Of a stretch of 64,000 bases of DNA, positions 27,231 through 35,800 are shown in pieces; position 1 is the stretch's first letter, and each line of letters opens with the position of its first letter. Under the pieces are notes generated by a model, which did no database searches, was not told the DNA's origin, and was given only the letters and a program-made list of their open reading frames with translations. The position numbers and the translations under genes are program-made. The DNA is from Flavobacterium album (GTDB lineage: Bacteria > Bacteroidota > Bacteroidia > Flavobacteriales > Flavobacteriaceae). The DNA is taken from NCBI RefSeq assembly GCF_003096035.1, contig NZ_CP029186.1, positions 3,889,001 to 3,953,000 on the forward strand. Reading direction: 5' to 3'.

Positions 27231-27274
27231 AAACTGTTCTATAGGCGCAAGTTGCTTATCGAACAGTTTTTTTT
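27231..27274 (+). terminator. Terminator of the CsbD gene
   Basis: AAACTGTTC and GAACAGTTT are perfect 9-bp arms around a 21-base loop, followed by a T run. It begins 34 bases after the stop. Confidence 0.85.
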
Positions 27275-27530
27275 ATGTGGATTTCAGATTTCAGAATGTA
27301 GATTTTAGATTGAGCTTCACTCGGGTGTGCCACTTTATTCGATACCTGCCTATAATCATTTCAATGAAAATTCTGAAAAACCATTAAAAAAAACAATCTG
27401 CATATATCATGAAGTCTTTTCATCCGAGTGAAGCTCGCGTGAGGGACAGAAGCGACATCCTGCTGAGGCACGAAGCAGATAGAGCGGATGGCCCGACGTC
27501 GTAGCTTGCGGAGCCGGCACGCCCAAATTA
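27275..27530. repeat. Intergenic repeat element, related to the one after the transketolase N subunit
   Basis: GAGCTTCACTCGG (27312-27324) and CCGAGTGAAGCTC (27424-27436) are a perfect 13-bp inverted repeat about 100 bases apart. AGATTGAGCTTCACTC at 27307-27322 recurs at 28467-28482. To the right, 27437-27530 is unusually GC-rich (GAGGGACAGAAGCGACATCC and following) and resembles a dispersed flavobacterial repeat. No ORF is supported. Confidence 0.65.
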
Positions 27531-27531
27531 A

Positions 27532-27563
27532 TTTGCCAGTCGTGAAAATTAAAAGTACTTTTG
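27532..27563 (+). promoter_or_regulatory. Promoter of the transketolase genes
   Basis: TTTG (27532-27535), exactly 20 nt, then TACTTTTG (27556-27563): a full match to the Bacteroidota sigma-A consensus. The ATG follows 25 bases after the -7 box. Confidence 0.85.
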
Positions 27564-27588
27564 CGCAAGTTTAATTTTAATCTGACAA

Positions 27589-28437
27589 ATGAAGCCTAAC
27601 ACCCAACAACTAAACGATTTAACTACACAGGTACGAAGGGATATCCTTCGCATGGTGCATGCCGTAAACTCAGGCCACCCGGGCGGTTCGCTGGGATGTA
27701 CTGAATTTTTGGTAGCGCTTTACCAGGTTTTGATGGACCGCAAAGAAGGATTTGACATGGACGGCATCAATGAAGACCTGTTTTTCCTTTCCAACGGCCA
27801 CATTTCGCCTGTATTTTACAGCGTGCTTGCCCGCAGCGGCTACTTTCCTGTAGCAGAGCTGGCTACCTTCCGCCTTATCAACTCCAGGCTTCAGGGGCAC
27901 CCAACAACCCACGAAGGGCTTCCTGGTGTGCGCGTTGCTTCAGGCTCCCTCGGACAGGGACTAAGCGTTGCTCTTGGCGCTGCGCAAACCAAAAAACTTA
28001 ATGGCGACAACCACCTTGTTTACAGCCTGCATGGCGACGGTGAGCTCCAGGAAGGGCAAAACTGGGAAGCTATAATGTATGCTTCGGCTTATAAAGTAGA
28101 TAACATCATTGCTACAATTGACGTTAACGGAAAACAAATTGACGGCCCAACAGACGATGTGCTGCCGATGGGAAGCCTTAGCGCAAAATTCATCGCCTTT
28201 GGGTGGGAGGTTGTAGAGATACCGCAGGGGAACAATATTGAGGCCATCATTGCCGGCATGACCGAAGCCAAAGCGCGTACCGGAAAAGGAAAGCCGGTTT
28301 GCGTATTGCTGCATACCGAAATGGGCAACGGCGTTGACTATATGATGCATACCCACGCATGGCACGGAAAAGCGCCGAACGATGAGCAGCTTGAACTTGC
28401 TTTTGCACAGAATGCGATAACCTTGGGAGATTATTAA
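27589..28437 (+). CDS. Transketolase, N-terminal (thiamine diphosphate) subunit
   Basis: The N-terminal half of a split transketolase (282 aa), which moves two-carbon units in the non-oxidative pentose phosphate pathway. GHPGGSLGCTEFLVALYQ is the opening family motif; GHISPVFYSVL follows; the thiamine diphosphate motif runs from GDGELQEGQNWEA (about residues 148-160) to IATIDVN. The C-terminal subunit is the next gene on the same strand but is separated by a palindromic repeat, and both would be transcribed from the upstream consensus promoter. Confidence 0.95.
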   Translation: MKPNTQQLNDLTTQVRRDILRMVHAVNSGHPGGSLGCTEFLVALYQVLMDRKEGFDMDGINEDLFFLSNGHISPVFYSVLARSGYFPVAELATFRLINSRLQGHPTTHEGLPGVRVASGSLGQGLSVALGAAQTKKLNGDNHLVYSLHGDGELQEGQNWEAIMYASAYKVDNIIATIDVNGKQIDGPTDDVLPMGSLSAKFIAFGWEVVEIPQGNNIEAIIAGMTEAKARTGKGKPVCVLLHTEMGNGVDYMMHTHAWHGKAPNDEQLELAFAQNAITLGDY

Positions 28438-28454
28438 TAGATTTAAGAATTCAG

Positions 28455-28536
28455 ATTTCAGATTTCAGATTGAGCTTCACTCCTGCCGGATCAGTTCGGA
28501 ATATTAAAGTATGAGTGGCAATCTGAAATCTGAAAT
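28455..28536. repeat. MITE-like stem-loop between the transketolase subunit genes
   Basis: ATTTCAGATTTCAGATTG (28455-28472) and CAATCTGAAATCTGAAAT (28519-28536) are perfect 18-bp inverted repeats with a 46-base centre that itself contains CACTC and GAGTG. The left half is shared with the repeat at 27307. It has spread the two subunit genes about 120 bases apart. Confidence 0.8.
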
Positions 28537-28555
28537 CTACAATCTGAAATATTTC

Positions 28556-29509
28556 ATGAAAAAATACACAAATACAGGAAATAAAGATACACGTTCGGGT
28601 TTTGGCGCAGGCCTTACCGAACTTGGGCAGACTAACGAAAATGTTGTTGCCCTTTGCGCCGACCTTATCGGGTCGCTTAAAATGGACGATTTTAAAAAGA
28701 ACCACCCGGAGCGTTTTTTCCAGATGGGTATTGCCGAGGCGAACATGATAGGAATGGCTGCCGGTATGACTATCGGCGGAAAGATACCTTTTACAGGTAC
28801 GTTCGCCAACTTCTCTACCGGAAGGGTATACGACCAGATACGCCAGTCGGTTGCGTACTCTGACAAAAACGTGAAAATATGCGCATCGCACGCGGGGCTT
28901 ACCCTGGGCGAAGACGGTGCAACCCACCAGATACTTGAAGACATCGGACTAATGAAAATGCTTCCGGGCATGACCGTTATCAATACCTGCGACTACAACC
29001 AGACGAAAGCTGCTACCATAGCTATTGCCGAGCATCACGGGCCGGTTTACCTACGTTTCGGAAGGCCGTCGGTACCGAACTTTACGCCCGAGAACGGTGA
29101 ATTCAAAATCGGTAAGGCTGTATTGCTAAATGAGGGTACCGATGTGACCATAATTGCTACTGGCCACCTGGTTTGGGAAGCTTTGGTTGCTGCTGAGGCA
29201 CTGGAAGCAAAAGGCATTTCTGCCGAGGTGATCAACATTCACACCATTAAGCCCCTTGATGAGGAAGCTATCCTGAAATCGGTTGCCAAAACAGGATGTG
29301 TGGTTACTGCTGAGGAGCACAACATCCTTGGAGGCCTTGGGGAGAGCGTTGCCCGTACATTGGCATTGAACACCCCTGCCCCGCAGGAATTCGTTGCCGT
29401 GAACGACAGTTTTGGCGAAAGTGGTACACCTGCACAGCTTATGGATAAATACAAGCTGAACAACCAGGCTATTGTTGAAGCTGCTGAAAAAGTGATAAAG
29501 AGGAAATAG
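28556..29509 (+). CDS. Transketolase, C-terminal (pyrimidine-binding) subunit
   Basis: The second half of the split transketolase (317 aa). The motif ERFFQMGIAEANMIGMAAGM (about residues 57-76) contains the catalytic Glu that activates thiamine diphosphate; HAGLTLGEDGATHQ binds the cofactor pyrimidine. I chose the ATG encoding MKKYTNTG because the upstream in-frame ATG lies inside a palindromic repeat. It pairs with the N subunit to form the active enzyme. A terminator follows. Confidence 0.94.
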   Translation: MKKYTNTGNKDTRSGFGAGLTELGQTNENVVALCADLIGSLKMDDFKKNHPERFFQMGIAEANMIGMAAGMTIGGKIPFTGTFANFSTGRVYDQIRQSVAYSDKNVKICASHAGLTLGEDGATHQILEDIGLMKMLPGMTVINTCDYNQTKAATIAIAEHHGPVYLRFGRPSVPNFTPENGEFKIGKAVLLNEGTDVTIIATGHLVWEALVAAEALEAKGISAEVINIHTIKPLDEEAILKSVAKTGCVVTAEEHNILGGLGESVARTLALNTPAPQEFVAVNDSFGESGTPAQLMDKYKLNNQAIVEAAEKVIKRK

Positions 29510-29532
29510 TTTTATTCCTTATTTATAGATAT

Positions 29533-29562
29533 AAATCCCGTTCTTATGAGCGGGATTTTTTG
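29533..29562 (+). terminator. Terminator of the transketolase operon
   Basis: AAATCCCG and CGGGATTT with a 10-base loop, then a T run. Confidence 0.85.
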
Positions 29563-29581
29563 TTTAGCTGTAATGCACAAA

Positions 29582-29610
29582 AAATCCCGATGCCAACGAC
29601 ACCGGGATTT
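29582..29610 (-). terminator. Terminator of the FKBP lipoprotein gene
   Basis: AAATCCCG and CGGGATTT again, around a 13-base loop; on the minus strand it is followed by T-rich sequence. It is almost a second copy of the transketolase terminator hairpin, so the two convergent genes have near-identical stops. Confidence 0.75.
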
Positions 29611-29631
29611 CTGTTATAATTTATTCCTTCA

Positions 29632-30528
29632 TTACCAACAAGAAGGATCCAAATGCTTTTTCAGCGTCCCGCCGGAGCAGGGTGGTATTTGATCAAACGA
29701 ATAATATGCCGCAGGGCTTGAATCAGGTATCATTATCTCATACTTTGTAAAGTGCCCATCGCCATCATCATCGGTATCAAGATAGTTTGGCACATCGTCG
29801 CCATCGGTATCATAATCTTTTATATCTACACCATCAACAGTCTCATATTTATTCAGGATACCATCGCCATCTATGTCGGTGTATTCAAGAGCATAAAATT
29901 TAAAAGTGAAGATCATCGAATCGTAAGCCGAAACCCCCGATGCAGGTGTCGAATTATAATAGGCCAGCCCTGAAGGGAGGAACATGGCACCAGCTCCGTA
30001 ATTCTGGAAAGTAGGGGGATCATTCGGGTTAGTATCTACATATTGCCCTGTCTTAAACAACGGTATTATTTCCTGCCATCCCAGGATAGTACCAGCAAGG
30101 GACGAAAGGGTTTGCGGGTAGGGCTGCGAATCGAACTGGAGGCCCGAAAATATGGTACCGCTATAAGCAACCAGCACATTATCGGCCCTGGTAGGCGACT
30201 CGCCTGTACCTTCATTGAACATCAGGTAATATACGGTATAATCAACATTGTTGCTATTTACGATCTTGTTACGTAAAGGATACTCCGTCTGCTCCCATAT
30301 AGAAGTTTGGGTCCCGCCTTCGGGTATCGCAAAAAAGGTAGCATCAAGGGTGGTCGGATTAACGACCATATAATGTGTTTTCAGGTAATTCTCTATGTCA
30401 ACTTTCTCAGTAGCATACTGTACGGCATAATCCCTTGGCGGCACTACATTGACACCATCGTCTTTTTTACAGGCTGCAAAGAGGGTAATTATTGAAAGAA
30501 GGCCAAAAGCCTTTAAAAATCTATTCAT
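29632..30528 (-). CDS. FKBP-type peptidyl-prolyl isomerase lipoprotein with calcium-binding tail
   Basis: A 298-residue lipoprotein. I chose the ATG encoding MNRFLKAFG because it gives a proper lipoprotein signal with Cys20 in LFAAC; the upstream Met adds a basic stretch. An FKBP domain follows in the middle: ADNVLVAYSGTIFSG, GWQEIIPLF and GAMFLPSGLAYY. From about residue 235 the chain has DxDxDG repeats (DIDGDGILNKYE, DTDGDDVP, DTDDDGDGHF), like thrombospondin type-3 calcium sites. It probably helps fold periplasmic or outer-membrane proteins and is related to GldI-type lipoproteins. Catalytic activity was not assessed. Confidence 0.88.
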   Translation of the reverse strand: MNRFLKAFGLLSIITLFAACKKDDGVNVVPPRDYAVQYATEKVDIENYLKTHYMVVNPTTLDATFFAIPEGGTQTSIWEQTEYPLRNKIVNSNNVDYTVYYLMFNEGTGESPTRADNVLVAYSGTIFSGLQFDSQPYPQTLSSLAGTILGWQEIIPLFKTGQYVDTNPNDPPTFQNYGAGAMFLPSGLAYYNSTPASGVSAYDSMIFTFKFYALEYTDIDGDGILNKYETVDGVDIKDYDTDGDDVPNYLDTDDDGDGHFTKYEIMIPDSSPAAYYSFDQIPPCSGGTLKKHLDPSCW

Positions 30529-30565
30529 TTTAATTTTTTTAATGGCGCAAGATACAATTTTCATT

Positions 30566-30573
30566 TATTTTTG
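30566..30573 (+). promoter_or_regulatory. Candidate -7 box before the S4 gene
   Basis: TATTTTTG matches TAnnTTTG and lies 34 bases before the ATG. No TTG was found at the expected upstream distance. Confidence 0.4.
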
Positions 30574-30607
30574 TATGGCATTATAACAACGATTTTTAAG
30601 AATTAGT

Positions 30608-31003
30608 ATGAGAATCGACAAATATTTGTGGTGCACACGCTACTACAAAACCCGCAGCCTTGCTACACAGGCGATACAAAAAGGCCACGTTACAGTAAAC
30701 GGGCAGCAGGCCAAAGCTTCGCGGGACATTTTCCCTTCGGATAAGATCACTGTGCGCCGTGACCAGATCAATTATATACTCACGGTCCTTGATATACCCA
30801 AAAGCCGGGTGGGCCCGAAGCTGGTGGACATTTACCGGAAGGACGAAACCCCGCCGGAGTCTTTTGAGCACCTTGAAATGCTGCGGCTTACAAAAGAGCA
30901 TTACCGTGCCAAAGGGACAGGAAGGCCCACCAAAAAAGACCGCCGCGACCTTGACGATTATGGCGACGACTTTGACGATGATTTTGAGGCGGATGCCAAC
31001 TAA
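30608..31003 (+). CDS. RNA-binding S4 domain protein (HslR/Hsp15-like)
   Basis: A 131-residue protein. The N-terminal S4 domain (MRIDKYLWCTRYYKTRSLATQ, then GHVTVNGQQAKAS) is that of the Hsp15 family, which in E. coli binds stalled 50S subunits carrying nascent chains. The C-terminal 50 residues are highly charged, with a basic part and then an Asp-rich tail. It lies 33 bases before the phosphoribosyltransferase gene, a common flavobacterial pairing. Confidence 0.9.
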   Translation: MRIDKYLWCTRYYKTRSLATQAIQKGHVTVNGQQAKASRDIFPSDKITVRRDQINYILTVLDIPKSRVGPKLVDIYRKDETPPESFEHLEMLRLTKEHYRAKGTGRPTKKDRRDLDDYGDDFDDDFEADAN

Positions 31004-31036
31004 CAACTGCCTTTATCTTTAAACCAATACAACCCA

Positions 31037-31534
31037 ATGAAAAATATCATACTCACACAACAGGAAATAGCACATAAAACCAGGCGTATTGCCTACCAGA
31101 TCTATGAGACATTTCCTGATGAGACCGAAGTTGTGCTTGCCGGTATTGCCAGCAACGGCTACCTTTTCTCCAAAATGATAGCGGCTGAACTGGATAAAAT
31201 AGCGCCTTTAAAAGTTATCTTGTGTGAAGTGACCGTGAATAAGGAAAAGCCTTTGGAAAAAGTGCAGACCTCCCTCCCACCGGAAGACTATACAAATAAA
31301 GCGCTCGTACTGGTAGACGATGTACTGAACAGCGGCACAACATTGATCTATGGTGTAAAGCATTTTCTTGACGTGCCCCTCAAAAAATTCAAAACCGCTG
31401 TACTGGTCGACCGGAACCATAAGCAATATCCCGTAAAAGCCGATTTTAAAGGGCTATCGCTCTCTACATCGTTGCGGGAGCGCGTACAGGTCGTTATCAC
31501 AGATAACGATCAATATGCTTACCTTGAAGATTAA
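31037..31534 (+). CDS. Phosphoribosyltransferase family protein (PyrR-like)
   Basis: A 165-residue type I phosphoribosyltransferase. The PRPP-binding loop is VLVDDVLNSGTT (residues 91-102). Its size and the early IAHKTRRIAYQIYE motif resemble PyrR, the regulator and uracil PRTase of the pyrimidine operon, but no pyrimidine genes are nearby, so neither activity nor regulation can be claimed. It overlaps the tail of aroK by 4 bases on the opposite strand. Confidence 0.88.
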   Translation: MKNIILTQQEIAHKTRRIAYQIYETFPDETEVVLAGIASNGYLFSKMIAAELDKIAPLKVILCEVTVNKEKPLEKVQTSLPPEDYTNKALVLVDDVLNSGTTLIYGVKHFLDVPLKKFKTAVLVDRNHKQYPVKADFKGLSLSTSLRERVQVVITDNDQYAYLED

Positions 31535-32046
31535 AACAGGCTCATTATCTCATTAACTACATCTTCGGGAGATTTGCCATCGGTAACTACCACATGTTTT
31601 GCCTGATGGTAATAATAGCTCCTGTCAAAAAGGTGCTTAGCTACATATTCCTGCAGTTCATCGTCCGGCAGCTTTTCGAGAAGGGGCCGTTCCTTGCCCT
31701 GATGGCGCAGGCGGTTTACAAGCTCTTCAATCCCTGTTTTCAGGTACACCGATACTACATCATCGCGCTGTAAGAATAAATGGTTGTTGGCATAGCAAGG
31801 CGTGCCCCCTCCAAGCGAAAGGATAAAGGCATCTTCTTCTGCAAGCAGTTCTTTGAGGTTGTCATGCTCCAAACGGCGAAATGCGATCTCACCGTCTTGC
31901 GAAAAGAGCTGCGGAATGCTTTTACCTGTCTTTTTCTCGATAACCTCATCAAGATCGAGGACCGGCATACCGGCCGCTTTGCCCAATAAACGGGCGATCG
32001 TGGTTTTACCGGAAGCCATATATCCGCATAACAATATCTTTTTCAT
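31531..32046 (-). CDS. aroK: Shikimate kinase
   Basis: Phosphorylates shikimate at O3 using ATP in the aromatic amino acid pathway. The Walker A motif GYMASGKTT (residues 8-16) is adjacent to a conserved DLDEVIEKKTG that binds shikimate; FRRLE and LGGGTPC (the GGG of the substrate pocket) follow. The RHQGKERPLL lid motif carries the expected Arg. The 171 residues are normal. It is convergent with the PRTase gene and overlaps it by 4 bases. Confidence 0.95.
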   Translation of the reverse strand: MKKILLCGYMASGKTTIARLLGKAAGMPVLDLDEVIEKKTGKSIPQLFSQDGEIAFRRLEHDNLKELLAEEDAFILSLGGGTPCYANNHLFLQRDDVVSVYLKTGIEELVNRLRHQGKERPLLEKLPDDELQEYVAKHLFDRSYYYHQAKHVVVTDGKSPEDVVNEIMSLF

Positions 32047-32118
32047 AGTAATAAGCCCTTATAAATTAAGGCGTTGAACAATTTAATCAAAAAAAACTCA
32101 AATTTATAATAATTTAGC

Positions 32119-32150
32119 TTTGAATAATTAATAATACATCCGTATATTTG
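32119..32150 (+). promoter_or_regulatory. Promoter of the tRNA-Lys/tRNA-Leu operon
   Basis: TTTG (32119-32122), 20 nt, TATATTTG (32143-32150): a full consensus match, followed by CACCCGC, a motif seen after the tRNA promoters here. Confidence 0.88.
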
Positions 32151-32187
32151 CACCCGCATTCAGGGAATGAAATAAGGTACAAATAAT

Positions 32188-32260
32188 GACTCGGTAGCTC
32201 AGCCGGTAGAGCACATCACTTTTAATGATGGGGTCCTGGGTTCGAATCCCAGCCGGGTCA
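32188..32260 (+). tRNA. tRNA-Lys (anticodon TTT)
   Basis: A complete 73-nt cloverleaf: acceptor arms GACTCGG and CCGGGTC, anticodon loop CTTTTAA giving TTT, T-loop TTCGAAT. The CCA end is not encoded. First of three tRNAs in one transcript. Confidence 0.97.
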
Positions 32261-32286
32261 CAAAACCTTACATTTCCTAATGCTAC

Positions 32287-32359
32287 GACTCGGTAGCTCA
32301 GCCGGTAGAGCACATCACTTTTAATGATGGGGTCCTGGGTTCGAATCCCAGCCGGGTCA
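32287..32359 (+). tRNA. tRNA-Lys (anticodon TTT), second copy
   Basis: Identical to the first copy over the full 73 nt. The two identical genes are 26 bases apart, so it is probably a tandem duplication. Confidence 0.97.
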
Positions 32360-32413
32360 CAAGAAGTTAAGCCGCCAAATGCAAGCTTAACTTTTTTTAT
32401 TTAAAGTACTACC

Positions 32414-32495
32414 GGCCACGTGGAGAAATTGGTAGACTCGCCATCTTGAGGGGGTGGTGCTGCAAGGCGTATGGGTTCGAATCCCATCGTGGTCA
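32414..32495 (+). tRNA. tRNA-Leu (anticodon GAG)
   Basis: An 82-nt tRNA with acceptor arms GGCCACG and CGTGGTC, D-arm GAG/CTC and a short variable arm as in class II tRNAs. The stem CCATC/GGTGG encloses TTGAGGG, giving anticodon GAG. Confidence 0.93.
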
Positions 32496-32500
32496 CAACA

Positions 32501-32554
32501 AATAAACCGTAATAAAATTACCTGAGCAAACTCATAATTTTATTACGGTTTATT
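32501..32554 (+). terminator. Strong terminator after tRNA-Leu
   Basis: AATAAACCGTAATAAAATTA and its exact inverse form 20-bp perfect arms around a centre that itself pairs TGAG with CTCA. It lies 6 bases past the tRNA and ends in ATTT. It is among the longest perfect stems in the window. Confidence 0.85.
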
Positions 32555-32846
32555 ATTTCCAAAGCCTTCCTTTCAGTGTGCAGCAGGAAGCCCTGTTTTT
32601 GCCACAACAAAATCCGCTATATTCCGTTTTCTTAATCAGGCGAACCTGATTATAAACCTATTCATTTTACTGTCTTACAAAAAATATACTAATAAAAAAT
32701 TTTAAGTTAGGGTTTTCAATTATATAACTGTTTATATAATAACTAATTATTAAAAAAATAATATATTAGCTTCGTAATAATAATTTGCTAAAAATCAGGA
32801 TTTCACTTAGTTAATTTTTAAATACAGGTGTTTTGTTGTATGATTT
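32555..32846. other. AT-rich intergenic stretch before the giant T9SS gene
   Basis: About 290 bases, very AT-rich, with no convincing ORF or RNA gene. Sequence composition and runs of A and T suggest a spacer, possibly with transcription factor sites. The promoter of the next gene lies at its right end. Confidence 0.5.
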
Positions 32847-32878
32847 TTGATTACTATTACCAATAGTAAATATTTTTG
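32847..32878 (+). promoter_or_regulatory. Promoter with embedded palindrome before the T9SS type B gene
   Basis: TTG (32847-32849), 21 nt, then TATTTTTG (32871-32878). The perfect palindrome TTACTATT, ACC, AATAGTAA (32851-32869) fills the space between the two boxes, an ideal place for a repressor. The ATG is only 10 bases past the -7 box. Confidence 0.6.
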
Positions 32879-32888
32879 AAATGCGGTT

Positions 32889-35800
32889 ATGAGTTTTTTC
32901 CACACCTTATTCCCTCACGGCTTTAAATATGACTTTTATTTAAGGCCAGTCGCCATACTATGGTTATTATGCACTGCAATTACCGCAAAAGCCCAACTTC
33001 CTGACTTCGACTTCAATGTTGCCTTTACAAACGAAACCTGTCCCGGCAACGGCACGCTTACGTTTAGTACCGAAAACACAACCCCCGGCGCTACATTTTT
33101 ATACACCGTTTACCACAATCCCAACCTTGATGTCCCCATTTCTTCTTCCGCCGATTTACTGGTGGATGGCTTGAGCGCCGGTACATACACCATCATTGCC
33201 CTGCAAACGCTCGGCAACCAGACAAGCACCGAACAGGTTGAAGTTACGCTAGAAAACCAAATAACACCATTGACGTATACAATCAGTTCTACCACCCATG
33301 ATTGCATGGTCGGCGGACAGCTTGTAATCACTACGCTAACCGGAATCGCCTCACAATATGAGATCATATCCGGGCCGGTAACACGGCCGTTGCAGGATTC
33401 AAATGTGTTCGATGCCCTTCCTGCAGGGCAATACAACATTAGGGTTTTTAATAATTGCGGCCAGGCTGTAGTAACCACCTATACCGTAGTGGCCGATCCT
33501 GGGGCACCCGTCGTTTCGCAGCCTATTCTTGAAGATGTGTATAGCGGCGATTGCGATTCGGTTACGATAACAAATACCCTTACGTATCCTGAAGGTACGG
33601 TGATCAGTTATCCTCTTACAGTAACCTATACAATACATCTTCCCGGCGGGGCGCCGCCACAGGTGGTCACCATGAATTTTGCCGATGGAGCGCCGTCATA
33701 CCTCGAGTTTGTCAATGAGTTTCCTGCTTTTGCAGGCGAAACCTATACTTACGACCTGGTAGTGACCAACAGCTGCGGCATACAGTATGGCAACAGCGGC
33801 ATGACTGTCAACCCCGCGCCGGAAATAAGCCATTCGCTTATCCCGCTGCCCTGCGGTCATTACTATCTTACGCTAGATGTGGCACATTATATGCCGCCTT
33901 TTACATTCGATTTTTCAACAGTACCGGCAGGCTTTAACCCCACAGTATTTAATGCCGCATACCCCGGACCGTATGCCGAGGGGCCGGTCGCATTTGGCGG
34001 GGAGAGCATGCATGTACCGGAAGGTAATTATACCGTTTCGGTAACCGACGCTTGTGGCAGGACGGGAACGATCTCCTTTACCGTTCAGGAAATAATACCC
34101 GAACCTTCAGTAAGCGGAAGGAACAACGGCTGTTTTTCGCTATTCGGGCGCATCATAGCGAGCGTGACTGACAGAAAGCTGGTTTTTGCCGAAATAACTG
34201 CCGCCCCTGCTGACTACACCTTTGCGCTCCCAAGTAATGTATCAAGCTTTATAAATGGCTCAGGAACACTTATCGTTCCCAACCTGCCATTGGGTTTTTA
34301 CACTTTGCACCTCATAGACGAATGCGGCACGGAATATACCGTTACCGCAGAAGTTCCACCGTTCACGGAGCAGGATTTTACCGCTCTTCCCCTCGCAGAT
34401 TGCCGTGAAGGCATAGGTGCCGTACGGGTTACCAGCGGGAATGGCAAGCTTACTGCTTTATCAATTACATCTGCCCCTGCCGCATTTGGGCAGACACTTC
34501 CTTTTGATGTCTCTGCAAGCATAAGCAGTGCAGGTATTTTTTTCATGGACGACCTGCCTGCAGGGAATTATACTTTTAGCGGTACCGATATATGCGGAAT
34601 ACAAAGGACCGTTTCTGCCAATATAACTGGTTATATGCCCATGGGTGGGGTGCCTTTCACTTTTGAGCCCCATTGCAGCTCTTTTGACATAGCGCTGTTC
34701 GACAGTGACACTTCTTCGGGAACACCCGGTTATTGGCTGCAAATGGAAAACCCTGATGTACCGGGACAATGGGTACATCCCGGGAACGGTACTATTTATC
34801 CCGAAGGCACACTGCCGGATAGCAGTAACTCACTTGCGCTCGAAAACAACCATACCACTGTTAATTTGCTTTATTTCGGTAAATTCAGGATCGTAAAAGC
34901 TTTTGAGACCGTTGGTAACGGTACCTCGTTAAAGATCTGCATTGAGGTGTTAGGGGAATTCAATTATTATGATGGGGTTAAGATCGAAAACATTTACAAT
35001 ATTTCATGCCTGGAAAATACCGACGATATTTTTGTCGAGGCTACCGGGCTTGCACCTTTGCATTACCGCATCGAAAAAAAAGACGGCCTGCCGTTCTTCC
35101 TGGATAACGGAACTAACAGCGTGTATTCGGGACTCGCTATCGGGTCTTACCAGTTTGTAGTGGAAGATGCCTGTGGGCATATTGGCCGGAGGACAGAAAA
35201 CATCAACCTGCTGCCCGAACTCGCACACGCACACGATCCCGGTGGAATGCTGGAATGCATACAGCCGGGCCAGCCCGAATTTCTTCCATTTGACCTCTCG
35301 TTGCAAAATTCAGGTATCCTCGGGGATCAAAGCCCGAATGCCTATACTGTAACCTACCACCTGAGCCAGGAAGATGCCGATGCAGGCATAAATCCGCTGC
35401 CGGTACTGTACACAAATACCAGCAACCCGCAAACTATTTATGCCCGGCTGGTACATAATTTCATAGACATTTGCCATGATGTGGTATCCTTTGGCCTGCA
35501 GGTTTCGGAATATCCGCGACTGACCATGGACGAGGAAGAATATGTGTGCGTTGACGGTGGTTCGGTAACACTTTCCGCCGATCCGGGATATGATACTTAT
35601 GAATGGTCGACAGGGGAAAATACAAGTTCAATTGTGGTGGAAACGCCCGGCATTTATACCGTGACTGTCGCAAATGTTTACGATGGTACGGTTTGCGCGA
35701 CCACAAGGGAAATAACCGTTAACCCTTCAGAAGCTCCCACTGTTTTGGATATCGAGACCTCCGACTGGACCGACAACCACAACTCAATAACCATCAGAGT

